The position numbers and the translations under genes were made by a program. A stretch of DNA of 64,000 nucleotides from Warburgia ugandensis (taxonomy: Eukaryota; Streptophyta; Magnoliopsida; Canellales; Canellaceae), in contig CP141127.1 of the NCBI GenBank assembly GCA_035236585.1, positions 45,212,001 through 45,276,000 on the forward strand, written 5' to 3'. Under the pieces are notes generated by a model that did not search any database, was not told the origin of the DNA, and saw nothing but the letters and a program-made list of their open reading frames with translations. Below are positions 24,175 through 34,645 of the stretch, in pieces. The stretch's first letter is position 1. Each line of letters starts with the position of its first letter.

Positions 24175-24183
24175 CAGGTAGGT
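24175..24183 (+). promoter_or_regulatory. 5' splice donor-like site in LTR
   Basis: CAG|GTAGGT, at the place equivalent to CAG|GTAAGT at 7645 in the related LTR. It lies about 475 bp downstream of the TATA box. Function is inference. Confidence 0.3.
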
Positions 24184-25241
24184 ATATCTCAACTCCCCTT
24201 AAAAAACCCCATGTTTTTTTGCCAAAACGGGTAATAATCAGTAGTGAATTCTAGTGTTATTCAATCAAAATTTAATTTTATACAAAAATCTATGTATGAT
24301 TAGTAATTTGAGGTGGCACTCGGGTTTTTGACAAATCAATTCTAAAGGAAATATGTTTTTGCTATTTGCATTTTAAAAGAGTTTCAAAATTAGGGCCTAC
24401 CTTTGCAAATATTTATGAAAATTTGTTTTAAAAACCTAGGTCCTCACACTTGCTTAGGGAAAATGATGTAACTTTTTCTATTTCCATTTCCATCATTCTT
24501 CTTTCTTTCCTTGGCTAGTGATTGTTTAGGATAGGTGTTAGGGCTCCTCTTTTCTTGGATGCCCTAATACTTCTTTCTGAAGGATCATTGGATGAGATTT
24601 GTTTTGGATTTGTGGCATGTTGGGTTATGGAGATGAGAAAAACTTAGTAGTAACTTTAGTGTATTTTGGGTTGAAGAGAAGTGTACAAACTCCTGTTGAG
24701 TGACATAACATTTGGGCCCTACAGTAAAATTGAAGCTTCAATTTGAAGAACCTTTTTTTGCTTTCTTTACTTGCTTTCTTTCCATTGCTTATGTAACAAA
24801 TCCTTATAATTTTTCCATTTTTCATAAATGAAAAAGTTCTTTTCTTTTCTTTGTTAATTTGTTCTTTACTTTAATTCTTAATTACTTGTAATTTTAGATA
24901 GTTTCCTAGTTTCTTTAATTGCTTTCTCTCTAATTTAGAGGACACTTTCTAGTTGCTTAATTGATTAACTTAGTTGTTTCCTTCTTATGTTAGTTGTTTC
25001 CTTTTCAATTAGTTCCTTGTTTATTAAGTTATTTTACTTGGTTTATGTTTTTACTTTCCTTATCTAAGTTTTGGTTAAAAATAGTCCTTCTTTTGAATGT
25101 TTGGCTAGGTTGAAGTAAGATGACCTAAATTCTAATTAAATCTATTTATTAAAGTGTCTTCGTATGATCAACCCGTATTTGCCAATTCTATACTCCAATA
25201 AAGCCATGTACTTGTAGTAATTATTAAAACACTGTAAGCTT

Positions 25242-25259
25242 TTGGTGTAGTTGTCGATG
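25242..25259 (+). other. Primer binding site of element G (tRNA-Asp type, degenerate)
   Basis: TTGGTGTAGTTGTCGATG matches the PBS of element A (TTGGTGCCGTTGCC) with several changes. Athila/Tat elements are primed by tRNA-Asp. Confidence 0.6.
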
Positions 25260-26440
25260 ACTGGCAATAGAATTTAATTAAATTTGGGTTATAATGCTAT
25301 ACCACTAGTCTTAGATATAGTTACATTTGCATACTTTCCTTATTCCTATGAATTTGATGCTTTCTCTCTCTTTTTTGTAGGAATTTGGACATTTTTAATA
25401 AAGCTTTGGAGGAAGACTTTAGGTTAGTTTTCAATCATTTTTTTTATTTGAGTGAATTTTAGTGAAGACGAAATTATCATTTTTCAACATAATTCATTCA
25501 TTTAAATTAAGGGTTGTAATAATATAGGCCAAGGGTGGGCCATCTTAAACTGGAAGAAGAGGTGGCCTATACATGGACCCACCCTTGTATGGGAAGCTTA
25601 TCTCCAGGACCCTATTGTGAGACTATTCTTCCCTTCTTTCTAATTCCTATAGTAGGTTACTTTTTTAACTTGGCTTCATTTGAATGGTAATATAGAGCAT
25701 ATAGGAAGCACTTTCTTAATTATTACATTCTAGGGTTTGCATTAAACATTGATTTCCTTACATAAATAGGACATGTTGATTACTTTAAGATGCTTATATA
25801 TTGATTAAACTACGTCGGATTGTTTAAAGCATTAGTAAGGGCACTCAATCCTCATAAGATCAAGGGTGGATTTCATCACCACACCTTATCCCACCTAATT
25901 CAAATAGCACTTGATGCACCCTAGCCCTTTCAACTTTCAATTTAAAGCCAGTCTAGAAGAGACCTTAGTAGCTTTTTTAGCTCATAGGACCCTCTTAGAA
26001 TAAAGCAACCAATTGCCACTCCAGTGGCCTTTATCTAATCAACTGCACTGGTATTTAAATGGCTAACTCTGTTAGCACATTCTATGACTCAGATCAGCTA
26101 TGATTGACTAAGGAGGGTGTGCAAAGTGGTTGATTATGATTAGGATATAACTAGTAAGTAGTAGGGTGAATCTAAAAGAAAAGAGGAGCTACTTAGGATT
26201 AGAAATAATCTAAAAGCTTCTCCCATAAAGAAATTCAAGAAAATATGCCTTTAGATTGTCACTTAGGGTTAAGAATCTTTGTTGTCCTTGTTTGCTTATT
26301 TGTTTCTTCATTAGGTTGCATTAACTAGTTTACGTCTCCTATAGAATAGGTAGAAGAAAAAAAATCTCTCTTGTTGTATACAATGATTGTTGTATATAAA
26401 CAAAATTCCAATACACCATCCATTGGTGTATGCATGGTCA
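25260..26440 (+). other. Leader (5' UTR) of Athila-type element G
   Basis: Noncoding. It has the shared order of blocks: a GTAATAATATAGG hairpin region, then 'ggtggatttcatcaccac', then 'gctcataggaccctcttaga', then 'cactccagtggcc'. The same blocks occur in the leaders at 29819, 45941, 56641 and 61412. Confidence 0.7.
25530..25587 (+). promoter_or_regulatory. Leader hairpin, element G
   Basis: CAAGGGTGGG (25530-25539) pairs exactly with CCCACCCTTG (25578-25587). The other copies have CAAGTGTGG with CCACACTTG, so both sides of the stem changed together here. The loop is longer (38 nt) than in the others (11-12 nt). Confidence 0.55.
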
Positions 26441-27088
26441 TCGATAACTTAATCCTCATCTAGCATCTTTATGTACAGAGATAGAACAATCTATGATGTA
26501 AGGCCAAAGGACTCTAGAATATCAACAGATCCTTGTCATAGAAATGGCCAAAGAATTAGTAGAAGTGAAAGCATTGAAAGACTACTCTTTACCTATCTAA
26601 TTCTACTCACCTTCATGCATAGCTTTACCTACAACAAATGCAAACCATTTTGAATTGAAACCAAGAGTCATTCAACTCCTGTCAAATTTATATGGGTTGG
26701 ACAAGGTGGACCATACCACTATGTTAAGGAATTCCTTGAGATCTATTCTACTTTCAAATACTACAACTTTTTAGATGACTCTAATAGGTTGAGACTACTA
26801 CCATTTCTCTTAATGGTAAAGCCAAGGCATGGCTCAACTCTTTAGAAGTAAGGTCCACCAACACATGGGATAAGCTATCTAGGACATTCCTAAATAAGTT
26901 TTTCCTAGTCTATAAAACCAATGACCTTAGGTGTGAAATCATAAATTTTCAACAAAAAGAAGAGCATGGAAAGACTTGCTTTTGAAAAGTCACCATGGAT
27001 TTGAAAAGTGATAGTAGGTTCAGTACTTTTACGAATGCCTAACACCTCGAAACTGGCATATTATAGATGCCATTAGTGGAGGGAATTT
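26440..27088 (+). pseudogene. Athila-type gag fragment, element G
   Basis: The ORF from 26471 gives MYRDRTIYDV.... A later stretch near 26700-26830 reads GGPYHYVKEFLEIYSTF then RLRLLPF, the same positions as YLHIKEFLDICATF and RLRLFPF in elements B and D. Near 27010-27080 is the equivalent of the NRQMIDV region. The sequence then stops at 27088 where the LTR of element A begins, so the C-terminal half and all of pol are missing here. It is interrupted by stops and frame changes. Confidence 0.65.
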
Positions 27089-27541
27089 TGATAAGTATTT
27101 AATTTTGCATAAAAAACCACCAAATTAGTTGCCCATGTGTTACAGCTTATACGATTAAATTATGTTTTTACACCAAAATTTGTTATACATGCATTTTTTA
27201 CCTAATAAAGAAAAAGTTATTATTTTGTAATTTCAAAGGCTAATCCAAGCTAAGTATGTGATTAATCATGTTTTTCTAAGATTTAATTAGGGTTTTTCAA
27301 TTTTGTAGGGAGTAAGATGGTGATCTAATGGCCAAGATCGATTGGGATGAAATTGAAGATCAAGATCAAAAGACCGAGTCAAAGCCTCAAAATCATCACT
27401 TCAACATAAACCAAAGGCCAAGATCATCTTATGAACCAGTAATGGATGTGATTAAAGGAGCTAAAGATGGCCAAAGTGGGCCCATGAAGTAAGCCATGCA
27501 TTCCCACCACCTTTGCATGGAAGCCACTTAAGTCACCTTAG

Positions 27542-27550
27542 CTATATAAG
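27542..27550 (+). promoter_or_regulatory. Putative LTR TATA box
   Basis: CTATATAAG, about 450 bp into LTR A; a good core-promoter match in the expected part of the LTR. Confidence 0.5.
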
Positions 27551-29122
27551 CCATGAGAGAAGGTGGTAAGCTATGGAATTCAAGCCAAACCATACAACCC
27601 ACTCAATCCAAGGGATGGAGCCAAGAATTCAAGCTAAGAAAGCTTCGAAAGCCAGCCATGAACCTAGCCAATGGAGCCTTCTAAGTTAACCATCTAAGCC
27701 ATGAAGCTAAGCTAAATGGAAGGCTAGGATTGGAGGAGATTCAAGAGAGTTATCGATGAGATATTTTGAAGATAATTAAAGGAAATCTATTAGAATAAGA
27801 TGGCATGTGGGCCAATGGGCTAAGAGCATTCCTTTTTTAGTATTGTTCTCACTTTTCTCCACTTTTTCCTTAATTTCCACCCCACCCTTGAGATGCACTG
27901 CCAATTTCCATTGTAGAGTTGCATCTTTCCAAAACTCTATCACATTCCACCTCTTAAGAAACTTCCTAGCCAGCCAAAACTCTCCACCTAACACCCTCCA
28001 TCCAACCCCTCCCACATTCCTAACTTAAAGGAGCTTCAACAACTTTGGAAGGGGAGAGATGTCCCTTCCTAAAAAGGTGGCATCTCCCACCTCCTCCCCT
28101 CCTTAAGGTAGCCACCTCCTTCCCCACACCTTCCTATTTGATATCTTACCCTTTCTCCCATCATAGCCATTCAAATTGGCACACTTTAATCCTCACCATA
28201 CCTTAACATTAGGGCATCCTAGAAAAAAGTAGTAGAAAAAGCATAAAAACCTAGCAAAAATCCAACAAAATAATTTTTCCCGCATAGGAAAAAGATGCCT
28301 CCTTTAGGGAGGGGGGACGCCCTCTTCCTATAGTCTTCTTTTACCACTTTTGCTTATTGATTTGTGGAGTCTTTGGGTGCTTCCACTTCCTTCTAAGGTG
28401 TATCCTTCTTCCTCAAGTGTTCGGCTTAGTCTTTTTAGGTTTCCTTTTTTCATCTTTGAAGGTTGGTTAACTTCCTTGTTCTTTTTACTGGAATTTACTT
28501 CTTTTCATGCTAGTTTGCCATGTTTTCCCTTATCATTCCTTGCTTTTAAAAATAAGATTTAAGGCTGGTTTTCCCTTGGAGTGACAGCCACGGGAAGTCA
28601 TCTTGAATCTAGCTTTGATTACTTAAGTTCCATTGGTTGTTGCATTAGTTTTCCATAGGATTTTTCCTTGATTTCAAGCATGTTAGTTCATGGATGATTG
28701 TTGGACCAATTGAAGAAGAAATTGGCATGTAATTAAGGAGTGATTAAGATTATGTGAACATCATTGTAATAGTATTTAAATTTAGGATTTCAATTACATG
28801 TATGGGGTATTATGTTGATGACTTTTTTTATTTGAATCAATAAAGTTAGTTGGAATTTTCAATTCATGTTTGCATCTAGCAATTAATTATATTTGTTATT
28901 GAATGTTTGATTTCATTAGAAGTGTTTAATTCCTTGTTTTACATGATCTATTCATTAAATGTTTCAATTACCTTACTGCTAGAATTTCTTTGTGTGAATG
29001 GTTTGTGTTAATTTCTAGCACCATACAATCATATTCACTTAATTTTTCAAGAGCCCAATTAGATTGTTTGATAGCTTAGTTAATGTTAGAAATAGATTGC
29101 ATGCTTAGGTTTGTAAAGTAGT

Positions 29123-29196
29123 TGATTAAATCCACTCCTATCCAATGAATCATGCATAATTGATTAAATCCACTCCTATCCAATGAATCATGCATA
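29123..29196. repeat. 38-bp tandem duplication in LTR A
   Basis: 'tgattaaatccactcctatc' starts at 29123 and again at 29161. The copies are identical over at least 36 bp. Recent slippage compared with the age of the LTR. Confidence 0.95.
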
Positions 29197-29800
29197 CCAT
29201 TCCATGGTTACATGTATGTTATTTGGGTAGTTTCCCTTTCTTTGATTGTTAGTGACTACTTTCATTTATTTCTCTTATTTAATTGTAGTTAAATTTCATT
29301 AATTTGCATTTTAGTTAGTTGGATAGTAATTAACTTTGTCACACTTGTTAAAATTGTTGATTTGCTTCCTTAGTTTTCTTAGTTTTTCATGAATAGGAAA
29401 GTAGTTTGTTAAAGCATGTTTTCCTCAGATTAGTTGTTATTTTCATGTTTAGGAAAGTTACTTTAGGAAGATTGAAAAATTGCATTTTAGGAAAGTTTCA
29501 ATTTAGGAAATTTTTACTTGGGAAAGTCATAAATTTAGAAGTTTTAATTTTAGAAAGTACTTATATTAGGAAAGTTTTCAATTTAGCATGTTTCTTGTTT
29601 TTGGTTAGTTTCCAATTTCATGTGTTAATTTCCATCCTCAGTTTAGGACAAAAATCACTTGAATATTGGCTAGGTTAGATAGTTTAAAGTAGGGACCATT
29701 AGCATCACATTAGTTCAACTCATCATGGGATTGACCTCAATAGCATACTATATTATAACCAATTTTCACACTTGCGAGTTTTATTTAAAACAACAAGTTT

Positions 29801-29818
29801 TTGGTGCCGTTGCCAAGA
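29801..29818 (+). other. Primer binding site of element A (tRNA-Asp type)
   Basis: TTGGTGCCGTTGCCAAGA is the best kept PBS of this type in the window; six bases separate it from the LTR end. tRNA-Asp priming is characteristic of Athila/Tat elements. Confidence 0.8.
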
Positions 29819-31129
29819 AAGTGCAACAATTTGTGGTGTTCCATACTTTAGGTTATTTTTCACTAGTCTACGTTTAGGGGACATTAGAATCAATGTTTCT
29901 TTTATAATTTTGCATACTTTTTACATTTGTTGCTATTTTCCTCATATTGACGATATTTCTTTGATTTTTGTGCAAGGAAAATCAACAAAGGAGCAGCAGT
30001 GATCTTGTGGGTCATGGCTTCATCATCTTAGATTAGGTTAATATTGCTTCCCTAGATTAGGATTTGAGTGAAACTTGCAGTGAGGCCCATTATAAATTGC
30101 AAATTCTGTATTATTTAATCTTAAATGGGTTGTAATAATACAAGGTAAGTGTGGGGTAAGGTGGCCCACACTTGATCATCATAGAACCTCTCACTGTATC
30201 TCTCACTCAATTTTTAATTTTTAGAATAATTTGTATTTGGATGTTAGTATAATTCACATAGATTGCGACCATTCATTGATAATTGTTGCATCTTTACTTA
30301 GGATTGTTCCATTAGAGCACCTATTTAACCTTGGTTGGATAGCTTATAGGTTGCATTAGTTTGCTTTTATATTGCATTGTATATTTACAACCTTATGGTG
30401 GAATGAAATTAATGTTAGTAAGGGCCCGGTAGGAACCCTTATAAGAGAAGGACTGGATTTCATCACCAGCTACTTAGCCCACCTAGGAATCAATCAATAT
30501 CCTTGTATGCTACGATCCCGACCCTTGAATTTAAATTTAAAATTAAGTAGAAAGAGCTCATAGGACCCTTTTAGAAGGACGCAATCTATTGTCACTTTAG
30601 TAGCTTCTAAGCACTATGGTTATAGTGGGTGTCTTAAAAACCAAGTGATTTGTCCACGCTATTTGTTGAGGTCTAAACGCCTGCCAACACAAGGATTGTA
30701 TTAATCACTTTTGAGCAATACATAATTGGTAAGTAGTATTCAAATCTGGCTAAGAGGAGGAGCAGTCTAGATCTAGGTCTAAGAAGCTACCACCTATGCA
30801 TTAAGCAAAGGTAACCAAGACACTTCTCGATTAGTGGATACTTGGATTTGATTGTGCATCATTTAGCTTAGGACTAGCATTTAGGTTTCATATGTTAGGA
30901 TTTCTCAATTCATACTTAAAAAAAAGAAAAGAAAAAAAAAAAACTCATTCATTGTATATAACAATTTGTTTCATTGTATACAAAGTTGAGAACATAGGCC
31001 TATTAAGAAGGGGATAAATTTCATAGATACATTGATGGATAGGCTAGATATTATAGAAAGTTAAGTACTTAGGATAATAACTTCTATGCAAGCTGCACTA
31101 CAACCTTAGTACCATAATGATTATACATA
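29819..31129 (+). other. Leader (5' UTR) of element A
   Basis: Noncoding, with the shared Athila-type blocks: hairpin (30147-30173), 'gggcccggtaggaaccctta' with 'ggatttcatcaccag' near 30425, 'gctcataggacccttttaga' near 30550 and the 'gaggtctaaacgcctgcc' block near 30668. The ORFs at 29772-30002 and 30372-30563 are within this leader and show no domain. Confidence 0.7.
30147..30173 (+). promoter_or_regulatory. Leader hairpin, element A
   Basis: AAGTGTGG (30147-30154) pairs with CCACACTT (30166-30173) around an 11-nt loop. Just upstream is CAAGGTAAGT, a perfect splice-donor match found only in this copy. Confidence 0.5.
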
Positions 31130-32297
31130 TTTTGAGCTCCCCATCCCACTCCTTCATGGCCAACAAGCTCCACATACAATGGTTATTATCAAAAGCCACT
31201 AGATGCACCTTCTACATTCACATACCTTAGCAATGATTCACATACCTCAACCTACTTTTAGTACCCAAATGTTGCAGCAACACCAACCTTGCAAGTCGTT
31301 TCCTCTATAGTATAAAGAGCAACTATTAAAAGAGAATATGCAGTATTTTTTTGATAGAATGGAACAAACCATGGTTGCCATGGAAAAGGATAGTGAGGAA
31401 GTAAAATGAGAAAGGGCAGAATGGATTGAGGAAATGAAACCAATGTGGGAAAATACTGACAGAAACAATGTTACTGATATTAGAATGGAAATCGCTTATG
31501 ATCATTGTGAGCCATAAAGTCCACAACTATCCATAGAACCCACCAACTTATAACTACTTGAGCCATGTCCTGCTCCTTACAATTATGATGAAGAGACCTC
31601 CATTGATGAAGAAAATGAAACTATCGAAACATCCAACCCAAAACCTCTAAATTCATGTCCCACTTATTTTTATGACTTTGATGAAGACACATCCATTAAG
31701 GAGGTAAGCAAGCTATTGGATATTGTGCCTTTAATGGACACTTATCAATTGTAAGTTAGAGTAGATCCCCCTATAGAGCCTGAAATTCTTATTAAACCTT
31801 GCAATGTAGAAGATGTACCTGATTGGGAATTATCAAACTTATTTAAACAATCACAAGATAGTCATGTAGGTCCAGTTAACACCATACTTGTGCCTATAAA
31901 ACAGGAAGAAATAGAGTTAGTTGATGTACATCAACCTACTTTAGGGTACACATCAGAAGAGAATAAGGGTTTCAGCCAAACCATGTCCCCACCTCTAGTA
32001 ATGCAAGAACAATCTTTTAGAGAATAGCAGAGTAAGCTTATATACCTATTTTAGGATAATGGAGGAAAAGGATAAATTGAATACAATGGTCAATGTTATC
32101 CCTCAATTTGATCAAGAAGAGGACCATTCGTCTTCCTATGGTCCAAAAAAATGCATAGTAGTACATAAAGTCATCATATAACTACCACCTCAAAATATAA
32201 GGTGAAAGAATTACATTGATTACCGTTAAATACTGAAAATAGAGGATCTTCAATATGGTCCCACAACATTCAAAATCATGGTAGTCTGCTATGCCAT
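31130..32297 (+). pseudogene. Reduced Athila-like ORF of element A, unusual
   Basis: Plus-strand frame with few stops over about 300 codons. An N-terminal part has a probable coiled coil (near 31320-31450: LLKENMQYFFDRMEQ, then VAMEKDSEEV and AEWIEEM). An acidic, proline-containing middle follows (near 31580-31700: YNYDEETSIDEENET, then FDEDTSIKEVSKLL). EVSKLLDIVPLMDT matches the linker between protease and RT in D (EVNNLLEAIPIMDT, 49848) and E (54280). I see no CCHC knuckle, no protease DSG/DTG and no RT. It looks like a non-autonomous derivative in which gag is joined to the pro-RT linker. It is cut at 32298 by CACTA-2. Minus-strand ORFs at 31247-31526 are its shadows. Confidence 0.5.
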
Positions 32298-32319
32298 CAC
32301 TAATAATTTTGGTTTTATA

Positions 32320-32650
32320 AAATGGTCTTAATACAACCGTCTTATATAAAATTTTATAAGACTATTATGAGAAACCATCTTATATATTATAATTATATAA
32401 GATGGTTTTGGAACAACCATCTTATAAATTTTTATATTAGATGGTTCTCAAAAATTGTCTTAAATTACTAATATAATATATGACGATTTTTCAAAACTGT
32501 CTTATATTTTTAAAAGAATAAAGGCTATTATAGATAACCATCTTATATCAAATTTAGATAAGATGGTTATTGATAACCATCTTATATTAATAACAATATA
32601 AGATGGTTTTCAAAAAATATCTTATATTTTTCATGTTTTATAAGTTGAAG
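32320..32650. repeat. CACTA-2 subterminal palindromic repeats
   Basis: About nine copies of a TAAGATGGTT-type core in both orientations, for example back to back near 32560-32590. Same family as 15115-15515; expected transposase binding sites. Confidence 0.8.
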
Positions 32651-33112
32651 TTCATCCTTTAGTTTTTTTTTTACTCTCGGTGGCTTTGACAACAACTCAA
32701 ACATTGGGTTGGATATACATGTACTTTATCTCAAACTTGTATTTTCTCAGTTGATACCAGTTGGGTAGTATTCATTCTTGTACTTTGTCATATGTTTACT
32801 TTATTTGATGTTTATGGGTACAAAATTCCTTTTGTTTTTTCTTCTTGTATCTATGTGATATATTCATATATACGGATCAATGGGTGGAACATTTATCTGT
32901 ATGGATTAGTCATGTTCTTGCATCATTCTTACTTTTTCGAATCCTAGACTTGCAAAGTGTTGACTCCTCTAATATATATATTGATTAATATGTTTTTACT
33001 ATGTACATTTTATGTTCACATCAAGTATTTGGTTAAATGCCTAACTCATGTTATTAATGTTTTCGTGTCTACAAAGTCTTTGCACACATTTGAACTTCAA
33101 CTTTTGGACAAA

Positions 33113-34195
33113 ATGGACACATATGTTTGGATGTGTGCAGAAAGATCATCAAGGGAATATGAGGAGGGAATAGAAAAGTTAATTGAGTTTGCACTTGGGG
33201 TAGGTGGTGATTGTAATCAAATGTGATGTTCATGCTTGGGATATAGAAACCTAAACAAGGTTACCATTGGTGAGTTGAGAGAACGTTTGTGATTCAATGG
33301 AGTTGACGAAAATTATCGACTCTAGATGTGGCATGGAGAGGAAATACCTCATAGGCCCTCAGTAAGGGCTGAATGTGTATATGAAAAGAAAGCCACTCTA
33401 AGAAGTGGTGAAGATAGTAGTACAGCTGTACCTATGTTTCGAGATGTATACAATGACTTCCAAGATGACCTAAACACAATTTCAGACTGCATTGGAGGAA
33501 GTTGATGAACCATTGTATGTTGGGTGTACCAATTATACCAACTTGTCTGCAGCAATAGAACTTTATAACATGAAATCAAGGTTTAGTATTTCAGATCATG
33601 GTTTTATAGAATTATTGAAAGTCATTAGTAAAATGTTGCCCAAGGAGATCAAATTGGTTAGGTTAATATGGGAGGTAAAGAAAACCATGGCTGCACTGGG
33701 CTTGAATTATGAAATGATTCATGTCTATCCCAATGACTACATCTTGTATAGAAAGGAGCACAAAGACAAAATTATGTGTCTAACTTGTGGACATTCAAGA
33801 TGGAAGATGAGGAAGAATTCAAGTGAGCGGCAAGTGAAAGATGTCTGTACAAAGGTCCTATGGTATTTTCCCACTATTCTACAATTCTAAAGAATGTTTC
33901 GTATTAAAGAAACAACAAAGAAACTAGAATGGCATGCCGAGGAGAGAGTGGATGATAACTATTTACGTCATCCAATTGATAGTCCTACATGGAAGCTTGT
34001 AGACTTCATGTGGCCCAAATTTGGAGAAGAACCCAGAAACCTATGACTTGTAATATCTGTAAATGGGATTAATCCTCATAGTTTTGTGAGCAGCAAGTAT
34101 TGTTCTTGGCATATTATGGTACCTTGTTACAACCTCCCACAGTTGTTGTGCATAAAGAGGAAGTTCATAATGTTAACTATGTTAATTTTCGGTCC
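33113..34195 (+). pseudogene. CACTA transposase (TNP2-like), degenerate and truncated
   Basis: The start MDTYVWMCAERSSREYEEG is followed by a stretch like the N-terminal transposase-associated domain of TNP2 proteins (IEFALGVGGDCNQM, then CSCLGYRNLNK). After a stop near 33223, an ORF at 33492-33890 has MEEVDEPLYVGCTNYTNL, NDYILYRKEHKDK and the CLTCGHSRWK finger-like motif, then KVLWYFPTI. A shift leads to EWHAEERVDDNYLRHPIDSP and FGEEPRNL, then GINPHSF. This is the Transposase_21 order. Translation breaks at several stops, and the C-terminal third is absent because the element ends at 34200. Confidence 0.85.
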
Positions 34196-34200
34196 CAAGC

Positions 34201-34490
34201 TGTAACGACCTGGGTTTCTGTAACACATTTTGTAATACATTTTTCAAAGGCATTAGTAAAAGAATTTCACAAAACAAAGTACCAAAAATCCTTTTCTTTA
34301 AAACTTGTTTTGAAAAACTCAAGTCATCACTTCATACATAATATAAGTAGAATTTTGTACAAGATAAAATTCCATTGAAGGAATATACTTTTATTAAATT
34401 TCAGAATCGATCCAATGGTTCATAGTACAACCCAGGTATTAGTACAATACTTGTCCAAATTACATTTTAACTTATGAAATTTTTATTTCA
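34201..34490 (-). mobile_element. Chromoviral LTR 3' end, fragment
   Basis: It begins TGTAACGACCTGGGTTTC on the plus strand and is the reverse complement of about 11080-11345 of the 4.9 kb solo LTR, so it is the 3' terminal part of a minus-strand LTR of the same family. It stops at about 34490 where Athila-type LTR sequence starts. CCTGGG is also present at the corresponding place in the transposase of CACTA-1 (about 13508), so the junction may involve microhomology. Confidence 0.7.
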
Positions 34491-34645
34491 TAATTAAGGA
34501 TAAAATATTAAGATCTTTGGCTAGGTTGAATGATCTTAGTATGGACCACAAATATCACATCCATTCATTTCCTCATGGTATCGACCTCCTTGCATGAATT
34601 ACTATAACTAATTCATGCACTTATAAGTTAAGTCATAATCACAAC
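34491..34645 (+). mobile_element. Athila-type LTR, 3' terminal piece
   Basis: It aligns with 45765-45917: 'ttggctaggttgaatgatct', 'accacaaatatcacatccat', a 'catgaattactataac' stretch and the terminal 'aatcacaaca'. No PBS follows; instead LTR-interior sequence starts at about 34646. Confidence 0.6.

Larger units (their letters stand above)
23275..24448 (+). mobile_element. Solo LTR, chromovirus-type, nested in LTR of element G
   Basis: It starts TGTGAAAACCCCC and ends AGGTCCTCACA, with a TATA box at 23700. Its start aligns with 6445-6870 ('aaaatggtcatttcac' follows a 'tttatgaa' region in both) and its end with 11230-11345, so it is a shorter relative of the 4.9 kb solo LTR. Flanking pentamers CTAAC and CTTGC agree at three of five bases, so a target duplication is possible but not shown. 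The ORFs at 23673-24181 are LTR sequence. Confidence 0.7.
20368..25236 (+). mobile_element. Athila-type 5' LTR of element G, with nested solo LTR
   Basis: It starts TGACATATATAG, aligns with the start of LTR H and ends just before a degenerate tRNA-Asp-type primer binding site at 25242. Without the inserted solo LTR (23275-24448) it is about 3.7 kb. It has a TATA box at 21681 and a long pyrimidine-rich stretch at 21234-21660. Positions 24490-24830 match 3420-3830. The ORFs at 20597-20848, 21234-21689, 21697-22002 and 22180-22380 have biased composition or no domain and are not genes. Confidence 0.6.
27089..29795 (+). mobile_element. Athila-type 5' LTR of element A
   Basis: It starts TGATAAGTATTTAATTTTGC, matching the LTR start near 58746, and ends in AAAACAACA just before a clear primer binding site. 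Length is 2707 bp. The closing block 'catgggattgacctc' is at about 29725. A TATA-like box is at 27542. Positions 27640-28120 align with 34646-35220. The LTR begins inside the gag of element G, which shows nesting. The ORFs at 27776-28015, 27807-28028, 28350-28562 and 29406-29678 lie in LTR sequence and have no domain. Confidence 0.75.
32298..34200 (+). mobile_element. CACTA (En/Spm) DNA transposon 2, 3' half missing
   Basis: It starts CACTAATAATTTTGGTTTTA, homologous to the CACTA-1 terminus, then palindromic subterminal repeats (32320-32650). It then aligns with CACTA-1 (15060 down to about 13500, opposite strand) through the transposase. It ends at 34200 in mid-transposase, against the end of a chromoviral LTR. 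It is inserted in the interior of element A. The bases before the terminus are CAT; no partner is visible because the other end is lost. Confidence 0.8.
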
